Shown piece after piece: positions 9,939-19,897 of a stretch of 64,000 nucleotides of DNA. Under the pieces are notes generated by a model, which ran no database searches, had not been told where the DNA came from, and was given only the letters and a program-made list of their open reading frames with translations. This DNA is from Sabellastarte sp. h YS-2021 (taxonomy: Eukaryota; Annelida; Polychaeta; Sabellida; Sabellidae): the NCBI GenBank assembly GCA_964017235.1, contig OZ024936.1, positions 44,567,028-44,631,027 on the forward strand. The letters are read 5' to 3'. The position numbers and the translations under genes were made by a program. The first letter of the stretch is position 1. Every line of letters starts with the position of its first letter.

Positions 9939-11270
9939 CTAAGTCCTCGGCTGCTGGTGGATCTGCTGAGCAGCCACCACAGGGCCAAGATGGTATAGCT
10001 CTGAATCGGCCCAAGCCATATCCTTCAGGTAAAATTGAGTGAAGGTGTTATGAGACTTCCAGTGGCAGGCTGATAAGATCTGTTCCAAGGAAACTCCCGA
10101 CTGGAAGGCCTTGGAGGCAGCAAAGGCCCTGACATCATGAGCTTTAACTTGATGTAGGGTGTGGGCCTGTTGATCAGAGAGCTCATAGCATAGGATCACA
10201 GTCTGTTTGATCCATGAGGAGATAGTGGCAGGAGAAATGTCTTTGTCGAAGCCTTTCTTCAAGGAGACAAAGACTAATTCCTTGTGCTGCCTGAGGTCTG
10301 ACGTCCTGTCCAAATAGTAGCGCAAGGCTCTGACTGGACAAAGGGATCTGTCAGCTTTGAGGGACTTATCCAGAGTAGGGGCCAGGGCTGGTATGACCAC
10401 TGGGGCTACACTCTCTGGACCCTCCTTGGCCAGCTGATTCTTGGAGAGAAAGCTGGGAGATGGGAACAGGGATACCTTCGACCAATCGGCTTGGTGTCTG
10501 ATGTTCCTGTTTTGCCATGCATGGATCTCACTCCTTCTTTTACCAGAGCCCAGGGCCAAAAGGAAGACAGTTTTGAAGGTCAGATGCTTCAGTGATGCTT
10601 CCTTAAGAGGTTCGAAAGGAGCCTTTGTCAGCTGGTGTAGTACCAGGGAAAGGTTCCAGGAGGGTACTCCCCTCCGCCCTTTGGGTCTATCTCTGTGGAA
10701 ACTTTCCAAGAGACGAGTGAGATTATCATCTTTGCTGATATTGACTGTTGTATTACCTAGTTTATCAGCAATGGCAGATCTGTATCCATCAATGGTGCTG
10801 GGCTGCAACTTCTTGTCCTCAAAGAGGTACATTAGGAAGTCAGCCACCGACTTTACAGGTGGTGACCTGAAGTCCACCTGATTAGTGATGCACCACTTTG
10901 TAAAGATGGTCCACTTTGCCTCATAGACCGATCTAGTCGACTTTCTTTGAGGAGCCTCAATTCTTGCTGCCACTGCCTCAGAGAAGCCCTGTTCCTTGAT
11001 TTTTGTGGCTCTAGGAGCCAGGCATGGAGGTTCAGAGTTGTCAGATTTCTGTGAGGGATCTGATTGAAGGGCTGTGTCAGCAAATTTGGCAGGTTGGGCA
11101 GGCAGAGAGGGACCTGACTGGACATGGCCACCAGGTCCCAAAACCAAGGCATGTTGGGCCACCCCGGGGCAATCAGGATGAGTCTCTTGCAAGGGGAGTC
11201 CAGAAGCTTCTCCACTACTTTGCCCAATATGGCGGTCGGTGGGAAGGCGTATGCATCCAGATCCCCCCAT
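9939..11270 (-). CDS. DIRS tyrosine recombinase, element 2
   Basis: 443 residues from the ATG at 11270, which is conserved in element 1. The frame itself is open much further upstream, to 13073. The DNA-binding region is at about 110-200. Catalytic residues are Arg at about 245/246 (GSGKRRSEI), H378 and R381 (AHDVRAF), H403/W404 (CHWKSH) and nucleophile Tyr414 (FTQFYLKD). It would integrate the circular cDNA of the element. It overlaps the RT frame at its 5' end (10853-11270), a normal arrangement in DIRS elements, where the recombinase follows and overlaps RT. The last four residues (QPRT) extend beyond the element 1 protein. No breaks seen. Confidence 0.92.
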   Translation of the reverse strand: MGGSGCIRLPTDRHIGQSSGEASGLPLQETHPDCPGVAQHALVLGPGGHVQSGPSLPAQPAKFADTALQSDPSQKSDNSEPPCLAPRATKIKEQGFSEAVAARIEAPQRKSTRSVYEAKWTIFTKWCITNQVDFRSPPVKSVADFLMYLFEDKKLQPSTIDGYRSAIADKLGNTTVNISKDDNLTRLLESFHRDRPKGRRGVPSWNLSLVLHQLTKAPFEPLKEASLKHLTFKTVFLLALGSGKRRSEIHAWQNRNIRHQADWSKVSLFPSPSFLSKNQLAKEGPESVAPVVIPALAPTLDKSLKADRSLCPVRALRYYLDRTSDLRQHKELVFVSLKKGFDKDISPATISSWIKQTVILCYELSDQQAHTLHQVKAHDVRAFAASKAFQSGVSLEQILSACHWKSHNTFTQFYLKDMAWADSELYHLGPVVAAQQIHQQPRT

Positions 11271-13366
11271 GGCAGAGTAAGTGCATCCACTGCTATAGCC
11301 AGGGAGTCCGGTACTGGAGAGACAAACTGAGGTAACTTGTGGTTGAACCTCGTGGCAAACAGATCCACCTGAGGCCGGTGCCATTGGTTGCATATCTGTT
11401 GGAAAATCTCCGGGAGGAGAGACCACTCTGTTTGAATGGTCTGACCTAGTCTGGATAGTTTGTCGGCTATCACATTCAAACGGCCTGGGATGTGTCGGGC
11501 TTTTAGAGTTACTTGTCGCTGGGAACACCAGGTCAAGATTCTCCAAAGTAGGGCACAAAGCTGGCCCGAACTCATCCCTCCTTCCTTGTTTATGTAAGCG
11601 ACCACTGTAGTATTGTCGGTTGCTATCAGAACTATCTTGTCTACGCAGAGATTTTGGAACTCTTTTAAGGCCAGATACACAGCCTTGAGTTCCAGATAGT
11701 TTATGTGCAGGTTGCTTTCCGGAACCGACCAGGACCCTCTTGCAGTGAATTCGTTTACGTGAGCACCCCACCCTTCTTTTGATGCGTCTGTAAAAATTTG
11801 CAGAGCATGTCTTACTGGGTGTAATGGTTGACCTTGAAGCACATTGTCTTCGTCTAGCCACCATTGTAAGTGAGGATGTAGGGCCCGCGGTAGAGGAATA
11901 ATCTTCTCTAGAGATTCTGGTACCCTCCAGTTGTTTTTGAGATGCCACTGTATGGGTCTCATGTGTAGTCGGCCGAGGTGAACCTGTTTTTCTGTGGCTG
12001 TTAGCAGACCTATCAGGGACATGAACTGCCGGACCGGACAGGCCGGTAGCAGCAAGAGTGCGTGTATCTTGTCCTGAAGGCTTTTCCACCGGTCCGGAGT
12101 CGGTCTGACCCGGCCGGAACGGAGGTCGAACTGGTAACCTACGAAGTCGAAGACCTGTTTGGGTTCCAGTTCTGATTTCTCCAGATTTACCAGCCAACCT
12201 AAGGTCTGGCACATCCTCACCAGGATTTGGGTATGTCGGAGACAAATGTGTTGGGATCTGGCTCTCACCAACCAGTCGTCTAGGTATTGGTGGATCCTTA
12301 TACCCCTTTGCATGGCCATCAGTTTGACTTCCTTCACTAACACAGTGAACTCCATGGGCGCTGTGGACAGACCAAAGGGCAGTGCCCTGAACTGATAAGT
12401 CCGGCCCTGAACATGAAATCTTAGATATTTTCTGGATTGTTCCTGTATTGGTATGTGGAAGTAGGCGTCCTTGAAATCTACTGAGGTAACCCATTCTCCT
12501 TGCTGGAGAGATGTTCGGATGGTTTCCGGCGTTTCCATTTTGAATGTCTCCACCTTGAGGAAGAGATTTAGGTTGCTTAGGTCCAGGATTGGCCGCCATT
12601 TGTTGTTGGGTTTGGGGACGAGAAAGAGTCGGTTGAAAAACCCTAGAGACTTTTGATTTCGAACCCTTTCCACTGCGTTTTTGTCTATAAGCTGATGTAA
12701 TGCCTCCAGCAGGTAGCTGTTCCTGTGGGGATTGACATAACGGCTTATGACTGAAGGAGACCGTGTGAGTTGGGGGCGGATCCGAAAGGGGAGGGTGTAA
12801 CCCTCTTTCAGGATTTGAACTATTTTCGGACCGGCCCCCAGATCCAGCCAAGTTTTCCAAAAGATTTGTAGCCTGGCCCCTACAGGTTGATCGTTTACAA
12901 CATTTTGGGCAGTTTTTACAGGTTGGACACAAGACAATTGAGTGACACAAGAAACAGGTTTCACATATTTTAATTTGTGACACACTTTTGATTGACACTC
13001 TGCCCACCCGGGACTTAACTCTTTCTTTTGGGAGTGCCCGGGTGCAGAAGGTACATCCATTGCAACATGACAATTTACAGAGTTTAATGTCTTTTCTTGT
13101 GCTAGAGTCTTGCTCCCGGCCAGCAGTCCCGCCTGTAAACTGTTTACAAAGTAATTGTCATTTATAGGACTGCTGGCCCTTGGCTGGACGCGAGGAGTAG
13201 TAAGAGGCCTTGCCTTTCTGTTTCTTGCCCTGACCCTTATTGCCAATGTTCTTCCATGCAGGACGGTCTGGTTTCCTGTAGTCCGAACTCTTTTCTGGCC
13301 GTTCGTATGGGTGGAAGCGACCTTTCTTTCCTGACTGACCTTGGGTTTTGCTCTCAAAATTGGCAA
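10853..13366 (-). CDS. DIRS reverse transcriptase/RNase H, element 2
   Basis: The open frame is 837 residues. It begins with TTG at 13366, so the true start is unknown. The first ATG is residue 103 (13060), after the gag stop at 13158. RT motifs: SVDFKDAYF (residues 295-303), LPFGLSTAP (329-337) and YLDD (361-364). RNase H: FTDAS (525-529), LELKAV (558-563), IATDNT (581-586) and HIPGRLNVIADKLSR (625-639). A C-terminal region of about 170 residues with YAFPP and LIAPGWPNMPWFW matches what follows RNase H in DIRS/Ngaro elements. It sits where some DIRS elements carry a Dam-like methyltransferase, but no D/NPPY motif is visible. The frame overlaps gag by 209 bp and the recombinase by 418 bp. Expression by frameshift or reinitiation is inferred. 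Confidence 0.93.
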   Translation of the reverse strand: MPILRAKPKVSQERKVASTHTNGQKRVRTTGNQTVLHGRTLAIRVRARNRKARPLTTPRVQPRASSPINDNYFVNSLQAGLLAGSKTLAQEKTLNSVNCHVAMDVPSAPGHSQKKELSPGWAECQSKVCHKLKYVKPVSCVTQLSCVQPVKTAQNVVNDQPVGARLQIFWKTWLDLGAGPKIVQILKEGYTLPFRIRPQLTRSPSVISRYVNPHRNSYLLEALHQLIDKNAVERVRNQKSLGFFNRLFLVPKPNNKWRPILDLSNLNLFLKVETFKMETPETIRTSLQQGEWVTSVDFKDAYFHIPIQEQSRKYLRFHVQGRTYQFRALPFGLSTAPMEFTVLVKEVKLMAMQRGIRIHQYLDDWLVRARSQHICLRHTQILVRMCQTLGWLVNLEKSELEPKQVFDFVGYQFDLRSGRVRPTPDRWKSLQDKIHALLLLPACPVRQFMSLIGLLTATEKQVHLGRLHMRPIQWHLKNNWRVPESLEKIIPLPRALHPHLQWWLDEDNVLQGQPLHPVRHALQIFTDASKEGWGAHVNEFTARGSWSVPESNLHINYLELKAVYLALKEFQNLCVDKIVLIATDNTTVVAYINKEGGMSSGQLCALLWRILTWCSQRQVTLKARHIPGRLNVIADKLSRLGQTIQTEWSLLPEIFQQICNQWHRPQVDLFATRFNHKLPQFVSPVPDSLAIAVDALTLPWGDLDAYAFPPTAILGKVVEKLLDSPCKRLILIAPGWPNMPWFWDLVAMSSQVPLCLPNLPNLLTQPFNQIPHRNLTTLNLHAWLLEPQKSRNRASLRQWQQELRLLKESRLDRSMRQSGPSLQSGASLIRWTSGHHL
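11271..13073 (-). other. Long open frame overlapping RT, in frame with the recombinase
   Basis: The recombinase frame stays open for another 601 codons upstream of its conserved ATG, across almost the whole RT/RNase H region. The first about 66 residues (12876-13073) form a Cys-rich motif conserved with element 1 (KICETCFLCHS, KCCKRSTCRG). The rest is Ser/Thr/Arg/Gln-rich and looks like a frame-shifted reading of RT. There is no ATG near its 5' end (it opens with TTG). The Cys-rich segment may be genuinely translated. The remainder is probably open through codon bias of the RT frame. Confidence 0.45.
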
Positions 13367-15242
13367 TGTCTTGCTCGGCCTGTTTCAATGCGGCATCTGG
13401 GAACAGGGTTGAGATATGGAGAGGTCCAGTCCGTAAGGCACCCAGGGTGTCTGGCTTTATACCCATTTTAAGATGAGAGAGGTAGGCATCTCTTCTGATG
13501 AGTGTCATATTGGCCACCGTCACAAATACAAAATCTGACAAATGTTCAAGGGTTTTCACCATGGACTGTGTTATGCTAGAATTAAAGTTCATGAGAAACT
13601 GTAATTCGTCGGCAGCATGAGAAAGCTTCCCTGAGGATTTCCCCTTGGTTAGTTCGGCTTTGATAGCTTTGAGTTCGGACTGCATGTTGTCCTGTACCCT
13701 GTATAGACACCGGTTGAAGCCAGCCGCTTGGTTGCAAATAATAGAGGCTTCGCGGGCTGACTTCTCCCACTTTCTTAAATTGTCCTGGGAGATCTGGCGT
13801 GAAGCAGGTGGGGTTGATGCAATGCCAGCTGCCTTTGCGATGCGACTATAAGAGCTATTAACTTTGGATGCGTCAGTGCTCCAGGTCTGAACAGTTTTCC
13901 CCGTTTCCTGATCACTCTTCTGTGGATTAGGAACAAAGTTATACCACTTGGCCTGGGACTTTGGGGGTCGGACAAACTGGTCCTTGAGGAGACCTCCAGC
14001 CTCCGAACTACGTGATGGGTATCCCTCTGTAAGTGTGAGGTTGAGCTTCCCCATCTTGTTGCATAGCCACTCATCCGTGGGCATTGTGACCGAAACCTTT
14101 CCTGTGGGCTGGGCTTTAGGGCCAGCAAACGGATTATCCTCCGACTTGGAAGCGGCAGTGTCAATTTCTGGGATGTGGTTCCACCCCATGAACGATCTGA
14201 TCCCACTCATCGTTTCTCTGTAATTCTGTTCCTCTGAGAGGGTCAGATCTGGGTCATTAACAGAGGCTTCGTGATCCTGGTCAGAGAGCTCTCCCTCTTC
14301 AACAAATATGTCCACAGGCGGACGGTCAGACAGGTCGGAGTCGGAGTCGGTATCTGTGGAAGACACACTGGTTTTCCTTGCCGGTATTGAAAATGCTCTG
14401 CTGGGTACCTGTTGTGACAATGGGGAGTCGGTACCAGCCACATCTGAACGCCGGTCGGTGGGAACCTTTGCCCTTGACGATTTGCTGGTCGACTTGGATA
14501 CAGTCTGACAAACACCAGGCAAATCTGAAGATAGCTGAGGGGCAGCTGAAGGTTGTGGTTGGTCGGTATCCGGTCTCTGAGAGACGAGGTCGGTAGCCGA
14601 CAACTCTGTATCTTGAGGTCTGATAAAAGGTTTGGATGATATAGCCGAACCTGAAGGAGGTGAGTGTGCTGGGGTGACTTTCACTGTAGCAAAGGTCGGT
14701 TCTCTATTCAAGGATTTGGCTAACAAAAGCGCCTCTAGTCTGTTAAACCGATCAGACCATTTCTGGTCTAACTCATCGATCCTTGTGTCCGGTGAGGATC
14801 TGTGAGACTTGGGAAGCGACTTAGAGGCTTTGTCAGAAGCCGGCTTGGAATCTTTTGAAGAATGAGCTTTAGTCTTTTCAGAAGGATTAGGTTTCTTCTT
14901 CTTTTCAGAACTGGCACCCGGGGACTGCAAAATCCCCTGGTCGTCCACAGCTCCCACTACTGTCACAGAGGACAGGTCTATGAGAGAGGAACTGGTAGAG
15001 TCCTGTTTAGGCGTATCCGCAGATTTCTTAAGGTCTCTTTTCTCCTTCTTTAATCTGTACGAGGGAGTGGACAACTGTAAACGTTGTTCCTCAGACAAAA
15101 TGTTACAAGAGTTACAATCCTTCTTGGCAACGCACGGATCTGACCCCTTACCCTTTTCTCTGCAACGTGCGCAGAAACAATGGCTGTCGAAGCTAGCCAT
15201 GATGTGACCACAACTTCCATGCTTCTGTGAAGGGGAAGACAT
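13158..15242 (-). CDS. DIRS gag-like protein, element 2
   Basis: A 694-residue ORF1 product from an ATG at 15242, placed just inside the right ITR. The N-terminus has a Cys/His cluster (CGHIMASFDSH, CFCARCREKGKGSDPC, DCNSCN), probably metal-binding and shared with element 1. A long Ser/Lys/Pro-rich disordered stretch follows, then an acidic patch (DIFVEEGELSDQ) and a conserved core (SQDNLRKWEKSAREASIICNQAAGF) with helical character. It ends in a basic Gly/Lys/Gln tail. The likely role is RNA packaging in a cytoplasmic particle. The start is supported by the matching ATG and sequence in element 1. The end overlaps the RT frame. Confidence 0.88.
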   Translation of the reverse strand: MSSPSQKHGSCGHIMASFDSHCFCARCREKGKGSDPCVAKKDCNSCNILSEEQRLQLSTPSYRLKKEKRDLKKSADTPKQDSTSSSLIDLSSVTVVGAVDDQGILQSPGASSEKKKKPNPSEKTKAHSSKDSKPASDKASKSLPKSHRSSPDTRIDELDQKWSDRFNRLEALLLAKSLNREPTFATVKVTPAHSPPSGSAISSKPFIRPQDTELSATDLVSQRPDTDQPQPSAAPQLSSDLPGVCQTVSKSTSKSSRAKVPTDRRSDVAGTDSPLSQQVPSRAFSIPARKTSVSSTDTDSDSDLSDRPPVDIFVEEGELSDQDHEASVNDPDLTLSEEQNYRETMSGIRSFMGWNHIPEIDTAASKSEDNPFAGPKAQPTGKVSVTMPTDEWLCNKMGKLNLTLTEGYPSRSSEAGGLLKDQFVRPPKSQAKWYNFVPNPQKSDQETGKTVQTWSTDASKVNSSYSRIAKAAGIASTPPASRQISQDNLRKWEKSAREASIICNQAAGFNRCLYRVQDNMQSELKAIKAELTKGKSSGKLSHAADELQFLMNFNSSITQSMVKTLEHLSDFVFVTVANMTLIRRDAYLSHLKMGIKPDTLGALRTGPLHISTLFPDAALKQAEQDIANFESKTQGQSGKKGRFHPYERPEKSSDYRKPDRPAWKNIGNKGQGKKQKGKASYYSSRPAKGQQSYK

Positions 15243-15392
15243 GACGATCCGTAACCAAAAACCAAGTCAAAATGATCTATACACACTCTTGAACACAATG
15301 ATAAAATTTAAAAGCACACTCTGAAGAATAACTTTAATAAATCTCAAAATATATTTCAACTCAGAAATTTCGTGTACACAACACATGCGCCA

Positions 15393-15585
15393 AACGAAAA
15401 AGATGCTATGACGTCACTCTGTCTAGACAGGAAGGAAGTACTACACGCCATCTGGCGAGTGCACAGCACTGGGCCGGCCTAGCCGGTGGAGACACAGGAC
15501 GTCTTTTTCTGACGTTTGGCGGGCCGGTCCGCGCCGACCGGATAAGCTATTGTCCATTGGATAGGATGTATTAACGCAATAAAAT
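15393..15585 (-). repeat. Right inverted terminal repeat of DIRS element 2
   Basis: Inverted partner of 9170-9386. Its outer end 'ttaacgcaataaaat' equals that of element 1. It lies upstream of the gag ATG on the coding strand. Confidence 0.92.
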
Positions 15586-15735
15586 GAAATGTGGTATGCC
15601 GGTTTACGGTTCATATCACTAGCATCTGGTGATTAGTTGGTGTCTATGAAACATTTTTAAATATTTCTCCAGAGTGTTTACATCATTAAACCCAATGATA
15701 TAGTATCATGACACCTGTATCTCTTAATATCTCAC

Positions 15736-15948
15736 CTGTGCTTCTCCTAACATAGTCCTCAGCATCTCCACCTCCTCTCTCAGCTCACGTATAATCCGAG
15801 CATTGGGGTCCTCATTCACCACGGCATGGTTGATGATGCGTTTGGCTCGGTCTGCGTACCGCAGTGTGGACAGCGTCTCCTCGTAATTATCAGCCGACGG
15901 GCTCACCGTGGCAACCATTACCGTCTTACTGTTCCCACCCAAGTTGTC
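15736..15948 (-). CDS. KIF13: KIF13-like kinesin-3, motor C-terminus and neck exon
   Basis: A 213-nt exon (71 codons, phase 0 at both ends) with acceptor 'tttccag' and donor CAG|GTGAGA. It starts [20 protein letters not shown], continues through [15 protein letters not shown] (end of the motor domain, neck linker) and then [19 protein letters not shown], the neck coil. The '[22 protein letters not shown]' type neck points to KIF13 rather than KIF1 or KIF16B. Kinesin-3 motors walk to microtubule plus ends carrying vesicles. It follows the exon at 24971-25082 across a 9-kb intron full of satellites. The next exon downstream was not found, so the following intron is at least about 15 kb if it contains the DIRS pair. 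Confidence 0.93.
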
Positions 15949-16939
15949 CTGGAAATGGCATATTTTGTTTTGGTAAATCTTAATTAATGGAAGACCTCTC
16001 CTACATGTATCACCGGCTGCAATATATTAATGTATGTATATTTTCAAATGTTGTCCAAGTTCATAAGCAAATTAACTTAAACATGTGAGTCAGGGTGAAA
16101 GATGGGGTCAGGTGTCCTTATGGTGAAAACCAACCCAATATCCTGGTTCTTACACTTTAGTGTGAACCAACTGAAAGTACCAGTGATACAAATATGGCGG
16201 CTGATGTGAACAAATTTATCAAAAGTAAAATGTCTCTGAAAATAAGGAAACTTTGGTTGACAACTAATACTATCTACAAATTTTGTTGTAATTTGGGTTT
16301 CACTCTATTATTTGTCTAAAAAAATAGTGTTTTAATAGAAGCCACTTTCGCTAGTTTATTCTCAGTTTATCAATACAGTCAGCCCATTTTTTTAATACTC
16401 GGGTATTCTACCACAGCCCCATCTTAAATGAAATTTTTATTTCATATTCAAAAAATAGCATCAGAGATGCCCGTACCCCACAGCCTTGGGAAATATTTTC
16501 AACACCATGAGATATAGAAGTACTGTACCAGTACAAACTTCAGGATACTTTCAGAACACTATCAGTTATATAAAGGTCCAAACAATGTTTAAATGGAGAA
16601 ATAATGTTTAAAAGAAAGATAATGCGAAAAAGATGAAGTATTAAAACAAGATAATTCAACAAGAGGAGAGTGCCCGTGAACGGGCACTGTGTCAGCTGAC
16701 TGAATGTTTTTGATTTGTGATGGTGATAATGAGAGGAAAGCATACTTATCAGGGAAAGGGCTGTACAGAAATACAGTAAATGGTAACTGAACAGCATGTT
16801 CGAAAGATATTCCGAAGCTGACAGAAGAAAAGGACAAAAAAGTTGTGCCCTGCAAATGGTATTATGAAATAAAGTAACAAGGTAATTGTTTAAGTGTAAA
16901 AAGTAGGTAAAAAATATTTAAAGAAATACTATAAATGCA

Positions 16940-17607
16940 ATATCCTCGTTCGACCATGAAGAAGGGATCCAAAGGTCAAATCTGACCATACCAAAAGATT
17001 CCCAGCCAAAGAATTTAGGATGGTTTACCATCCCAAACCTCTCGGACCAATAATAAGTGAGTCATAGGCACTTTTTAAGTTTGGCTATCCTTGTTTGACC
17101 TTGACGGAGGGGTCTAAGGTCAAACCCGACCACACAAAAAAATTCCCAGCCCATGATTTCCTGTAGCTTGTTTACCATCCCAAACCTGTAGGACCAATAA
17201 TAAGCGAGTTATAAGCAATTGTAAGTTTGGCTATCCTCAATTGACCTTGAAGGAGGGGTCCCAGGTCAAATCTGACCACACCAAAAGAATCCCAGCCCAT
17301 GATTTCCTATATGTTGGTTTACCATCCCAAACCTCCAAGACCAATAATACGCGAGTTATAAGCACTTTACGTTTGGCTATCTTCGTTTGACCTGGAAGGA
17401 GGGGTCTAAGGTGAAATCCGACCACACCAAAAGATTCCCAGCCCATGATTTTCTATAGGTTGGTTTTCCATTCCAAACCTCTAGGACCAATAATAAGCGA
17501 GTTATAAGCACTTTTAAGTTTGGCTATCCTCATTTGACCTTGAAGGAGGGTTCCAAGGTCAAATCGGACCATATTAACAGATTCCCAGCCCATGATTTCC
17601 TACAGGT
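16940..17607 (+). repeat. Tandem array of about 136-148-bp units in A1
   Basis: About five imperfect units, each with 'tttggctatcct', 'tgaccttgaaggaggggtc', 'aaggtcaaatctgacca', 'ttcccagcccatgattt', 'ccaataataagcgagttat'. A related partial pair sits at about 37535-37740 at the left of composite B. Confidence 0.85.
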
Positions 17608-17617
17608 TGGATACAAT

Positions 17618-19190
17618 GATTTACTCAACAGTGAGAACCCGAAAGAAGCTATTGCTCAGCTATGCCATGACATAGAGGTCTGCAATTTCACTATGTTATA
17701 GCTGACCAAAACGTCTGTGAATAACATATTTAACAAAATACTCTAAATGTAATAGTTTTCAAGTTACAACTGATTTACTCAAGAGTGAGAACCTCAAAGT
17801 AACTATTACTCAGCTATGCAATGAGCTACATGTCTGAATTTTTGCTCTGTTATAGCTGACCTAAAAGTAGGTGAACAACATATTTAAGCAAAATACTGTA
17901 AATGCAATAGTTTTCAAGTTACAACTGATTTACTCAATAGTGATGACCTAAAAGTAGCTATTACTCAGCTATGCCATGAGCTACAGGTCTGAAATTTTAC
18001 TATGTTATAGCTGACCCAAAAGTAGCTGAATAACATATTTATACTAAATTCTCTAAATGCAATAGTTTTGCAATTACAACTGATTTACTCAATAGTGAGA
18101 ACCTCAAAGTAGTTATTACTCAGCTATGCAATGAGCTACAGGTCAGAAATTTCACTATGTTACAGCTGACCCAAAAGTAGGTGAACAACATATTTAAGCA
18201 AAATACTGTAAATGCAATAGTTTTGAAGTTACAACTGATTTACTCAATAGTGATGACCTAAAAGTAGCTATTACTCAGCTATGCCATGAGCTACAGGTCT
18301 GAAATTTTACTATGTTATAGCTGACCCAAAAGTAGATGAATAACATATATATACAAAATTCTCTAAATGCAATAGTTTTCCAATTACAACTGATTTACTC
18401 AATAGTGAGAACTTTAAAGTAGCTATTACTCAGCTATGCCATGACCTACAGATCTGAAATTTCACTATGTTATAGCTGGCCCAAAAGTAGCTGAATAACA
18501 TATTTATACGAAATTCTCTAAATGCAATAGGTTTTAAGTTACAAGTGATTTACTCAATAGTGAGAACTTCAAAGTAGCTATTACTCAGCTATGCAATGAA
18601 CCACAGATCTGAAACTTCACTATGTTATAGCTGATCCCAAAATAGGTGAATAACATATTGAAACAAAATACTCTAAATGCAATAGTTTCCAAGTTATAAG
18701 CGATTTACTCAACAGTGATAACCTAAAAGTAGCTATTACTCAGCTATGCCATGAGCTACAGGTCTGAAATTTTACTATGTTATAGCTGACCCAAAAGTAG
18801 CTGAATAACATATTTATACGAAATTCTCTAAATGCAATAGTTTTGAAGTTATAAGCGATTTACTCAACAGTGATAACCTAAAAGTAGCTATTACTCAGCT
18901 ATGCCATGAGCTACAGGTCTAAAATTTTACTATGTTATAGCTGACCCAAAAGTAGCTGAATAACATATTTATACGAAATTCTCTAAATGCAATAGTTTTT
19001 AAGTTACAAGTGATTTTACTCATGATGGAAGTTACTGAAAAGCCCAAAAGTAGCTATTACTCACTTAGCTATTGAGACAGGCACCCAACTTACTCACCAT
19101 ATTGTAGCTATGAAAAAAGTAGCTGAATAACATATTTTAACAAAATGCTCTAAATGCAACACTTTTCAAGTTATAAATGATTTTGTGCAT
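17618..19190 (+). repeat. 155-bp tandem core of A1 (10 units)
   Basis: The anchor 'gatttactcaa' recurs at 17618, 17772, 17927, 18082, 18237, 18392, 18547, 18702, 18857 and 19012, a strict 155-bp period (once 154). The first unit ('ggatacaatgatttactcaa') and the last ('ctcatgatggaagttactga') differ from the interior units and are also first and last in composite B. The interior units alternate between two variants (for example 'tatgccatgagcta' and 'tatgcaatgagcta'). Confidence 0.92.
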
Positions 19191-19589
19191 GTTTTCATGA
19201 ATTTTAATGCATTAAAAATTATTAAAAAAATTTATTAAAAAAAAGTAAGACAGATCCAGGTCTCATACTCACACAAGAGAATCTACCTGTGGCCTAGTAC
19301 ATATATGCAAGATATGAGAGAAATCCCTGCAATAGTCACTGAGAAAATTGTGATTAAGTGTTGAAATTTTCACACTTTGGGTGGGGGTACCCCCCTTGTA
19401 ATGTCTCTAGCAAACAGACGAACAGACAGATTTGCATGCCTTGAACAATTTTTCATCCTCGATAGATAAGGTATCTTTTAAAAAAAACAGCATGTCTCTA
19501 GGCCTTGTAGTTTTGGAGGAGAAGTTGTTCACGCGGACGCGGACGCGGACGCATACGCGTACGCCCACGCCGCAGAGTGACGACATAAT

Positions 19590-19615
19590 GTCAGCTGACT
19601 GACAAGTCAGCTGAC
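19590..19615 (+). repeat. Terminal hairpin of A1
   Basis: 11-bp perfect stem (GTCAGCTGACT / AGTCAGCTGAC) with a 4-nt loop, 3' of the GC-rich hexamer run. The same hairpin ends A2 with one mismatch. Confidence 0.85.
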
Positions 19616-19897
19616 ATAATGACAAGATGACAGCATTAATCAGTAAACTAAAATTCAACACTCTTTATATACATCTGCATTTCCGAATTATGGTTTAGAT
19701 GGTTTGAATATTACCATGCATACAGAAGTGGTAATACATTTAATGAATGCTTATGTGTGGTGTTGGAGTAAAATCTTGACTTTCACTTGATGAAATTCTA
19801 TCTCTTACAATGGGAAGTTATGAAAGTAAAATTCTTAATAAATTCTAATATGACTTTTGCTTAATCTGCATCAAAAGACAGACCCAAAGGTGCAACA

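Larger units (their letters stand above)
9170..15585 (-). mobile_element. DIRS-type tyrosine-recombinase retrotransposon, element 2 (open frames)
   Basis: This is a 6.4-kb DIRS element read on the minus strand with long open gag (13158-15242), RT/RNase H (10853-13366) and tyrosine recombinase (from 11270) frames. Ends are defined by ITRs 9170-9386 and 15393-15585 and by the complementary region 9446-9543. No LTRs or target-site duplication are seen. The ends share only a short 'aaat' with the flanks. It is the same family as element 1 but a separate lineage: the two arms of its ITR agree with each other better than with element 1. All catalytic motifs checked are present, so it may be recently active, although homopolymer tracts (C21 at 9729-9749, T26 at 9843-9868) lie in its 3' region. 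Confidence 0.94.
16670..19616 (+). mobile_element. Composite 'pearl-like' repeat element, copy A1
   Basis: It is bounded on the left by a perfect hairpin (GTGCCCG, loop TGAA, CGGGCAC; 16670-16687) followed by GTCAGCTGACT (16691-16701). On the right is a perfect hairpin (stem GTCAGCTGACT at 19590-19600, loop GACA, stem AGTCAGCTGAC to 19615). The left GTCAGCTGACT is thus an inverted repeat of the right stem arm. Inside, in order: a unique left flank (shared with A2), about 145-bp tandem units, a 155-bp tandem core, an AT-rich right flank, and a GC-rich hexamer run (gcggac) at about 19532-19570. No coding region. The layout fits the pearl elements described in bivalves and non-autonomous Helitron/Helentron-type elements. 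This assignment is an inference. Confidence 0.75.

Noticed and set aside
2865-15585. Tandem duplication of a single DIRS element
   Set aside because: The two differ throughout coding and terminal repeats, and each ITR pair matches within its own element, so they are separate insertions.
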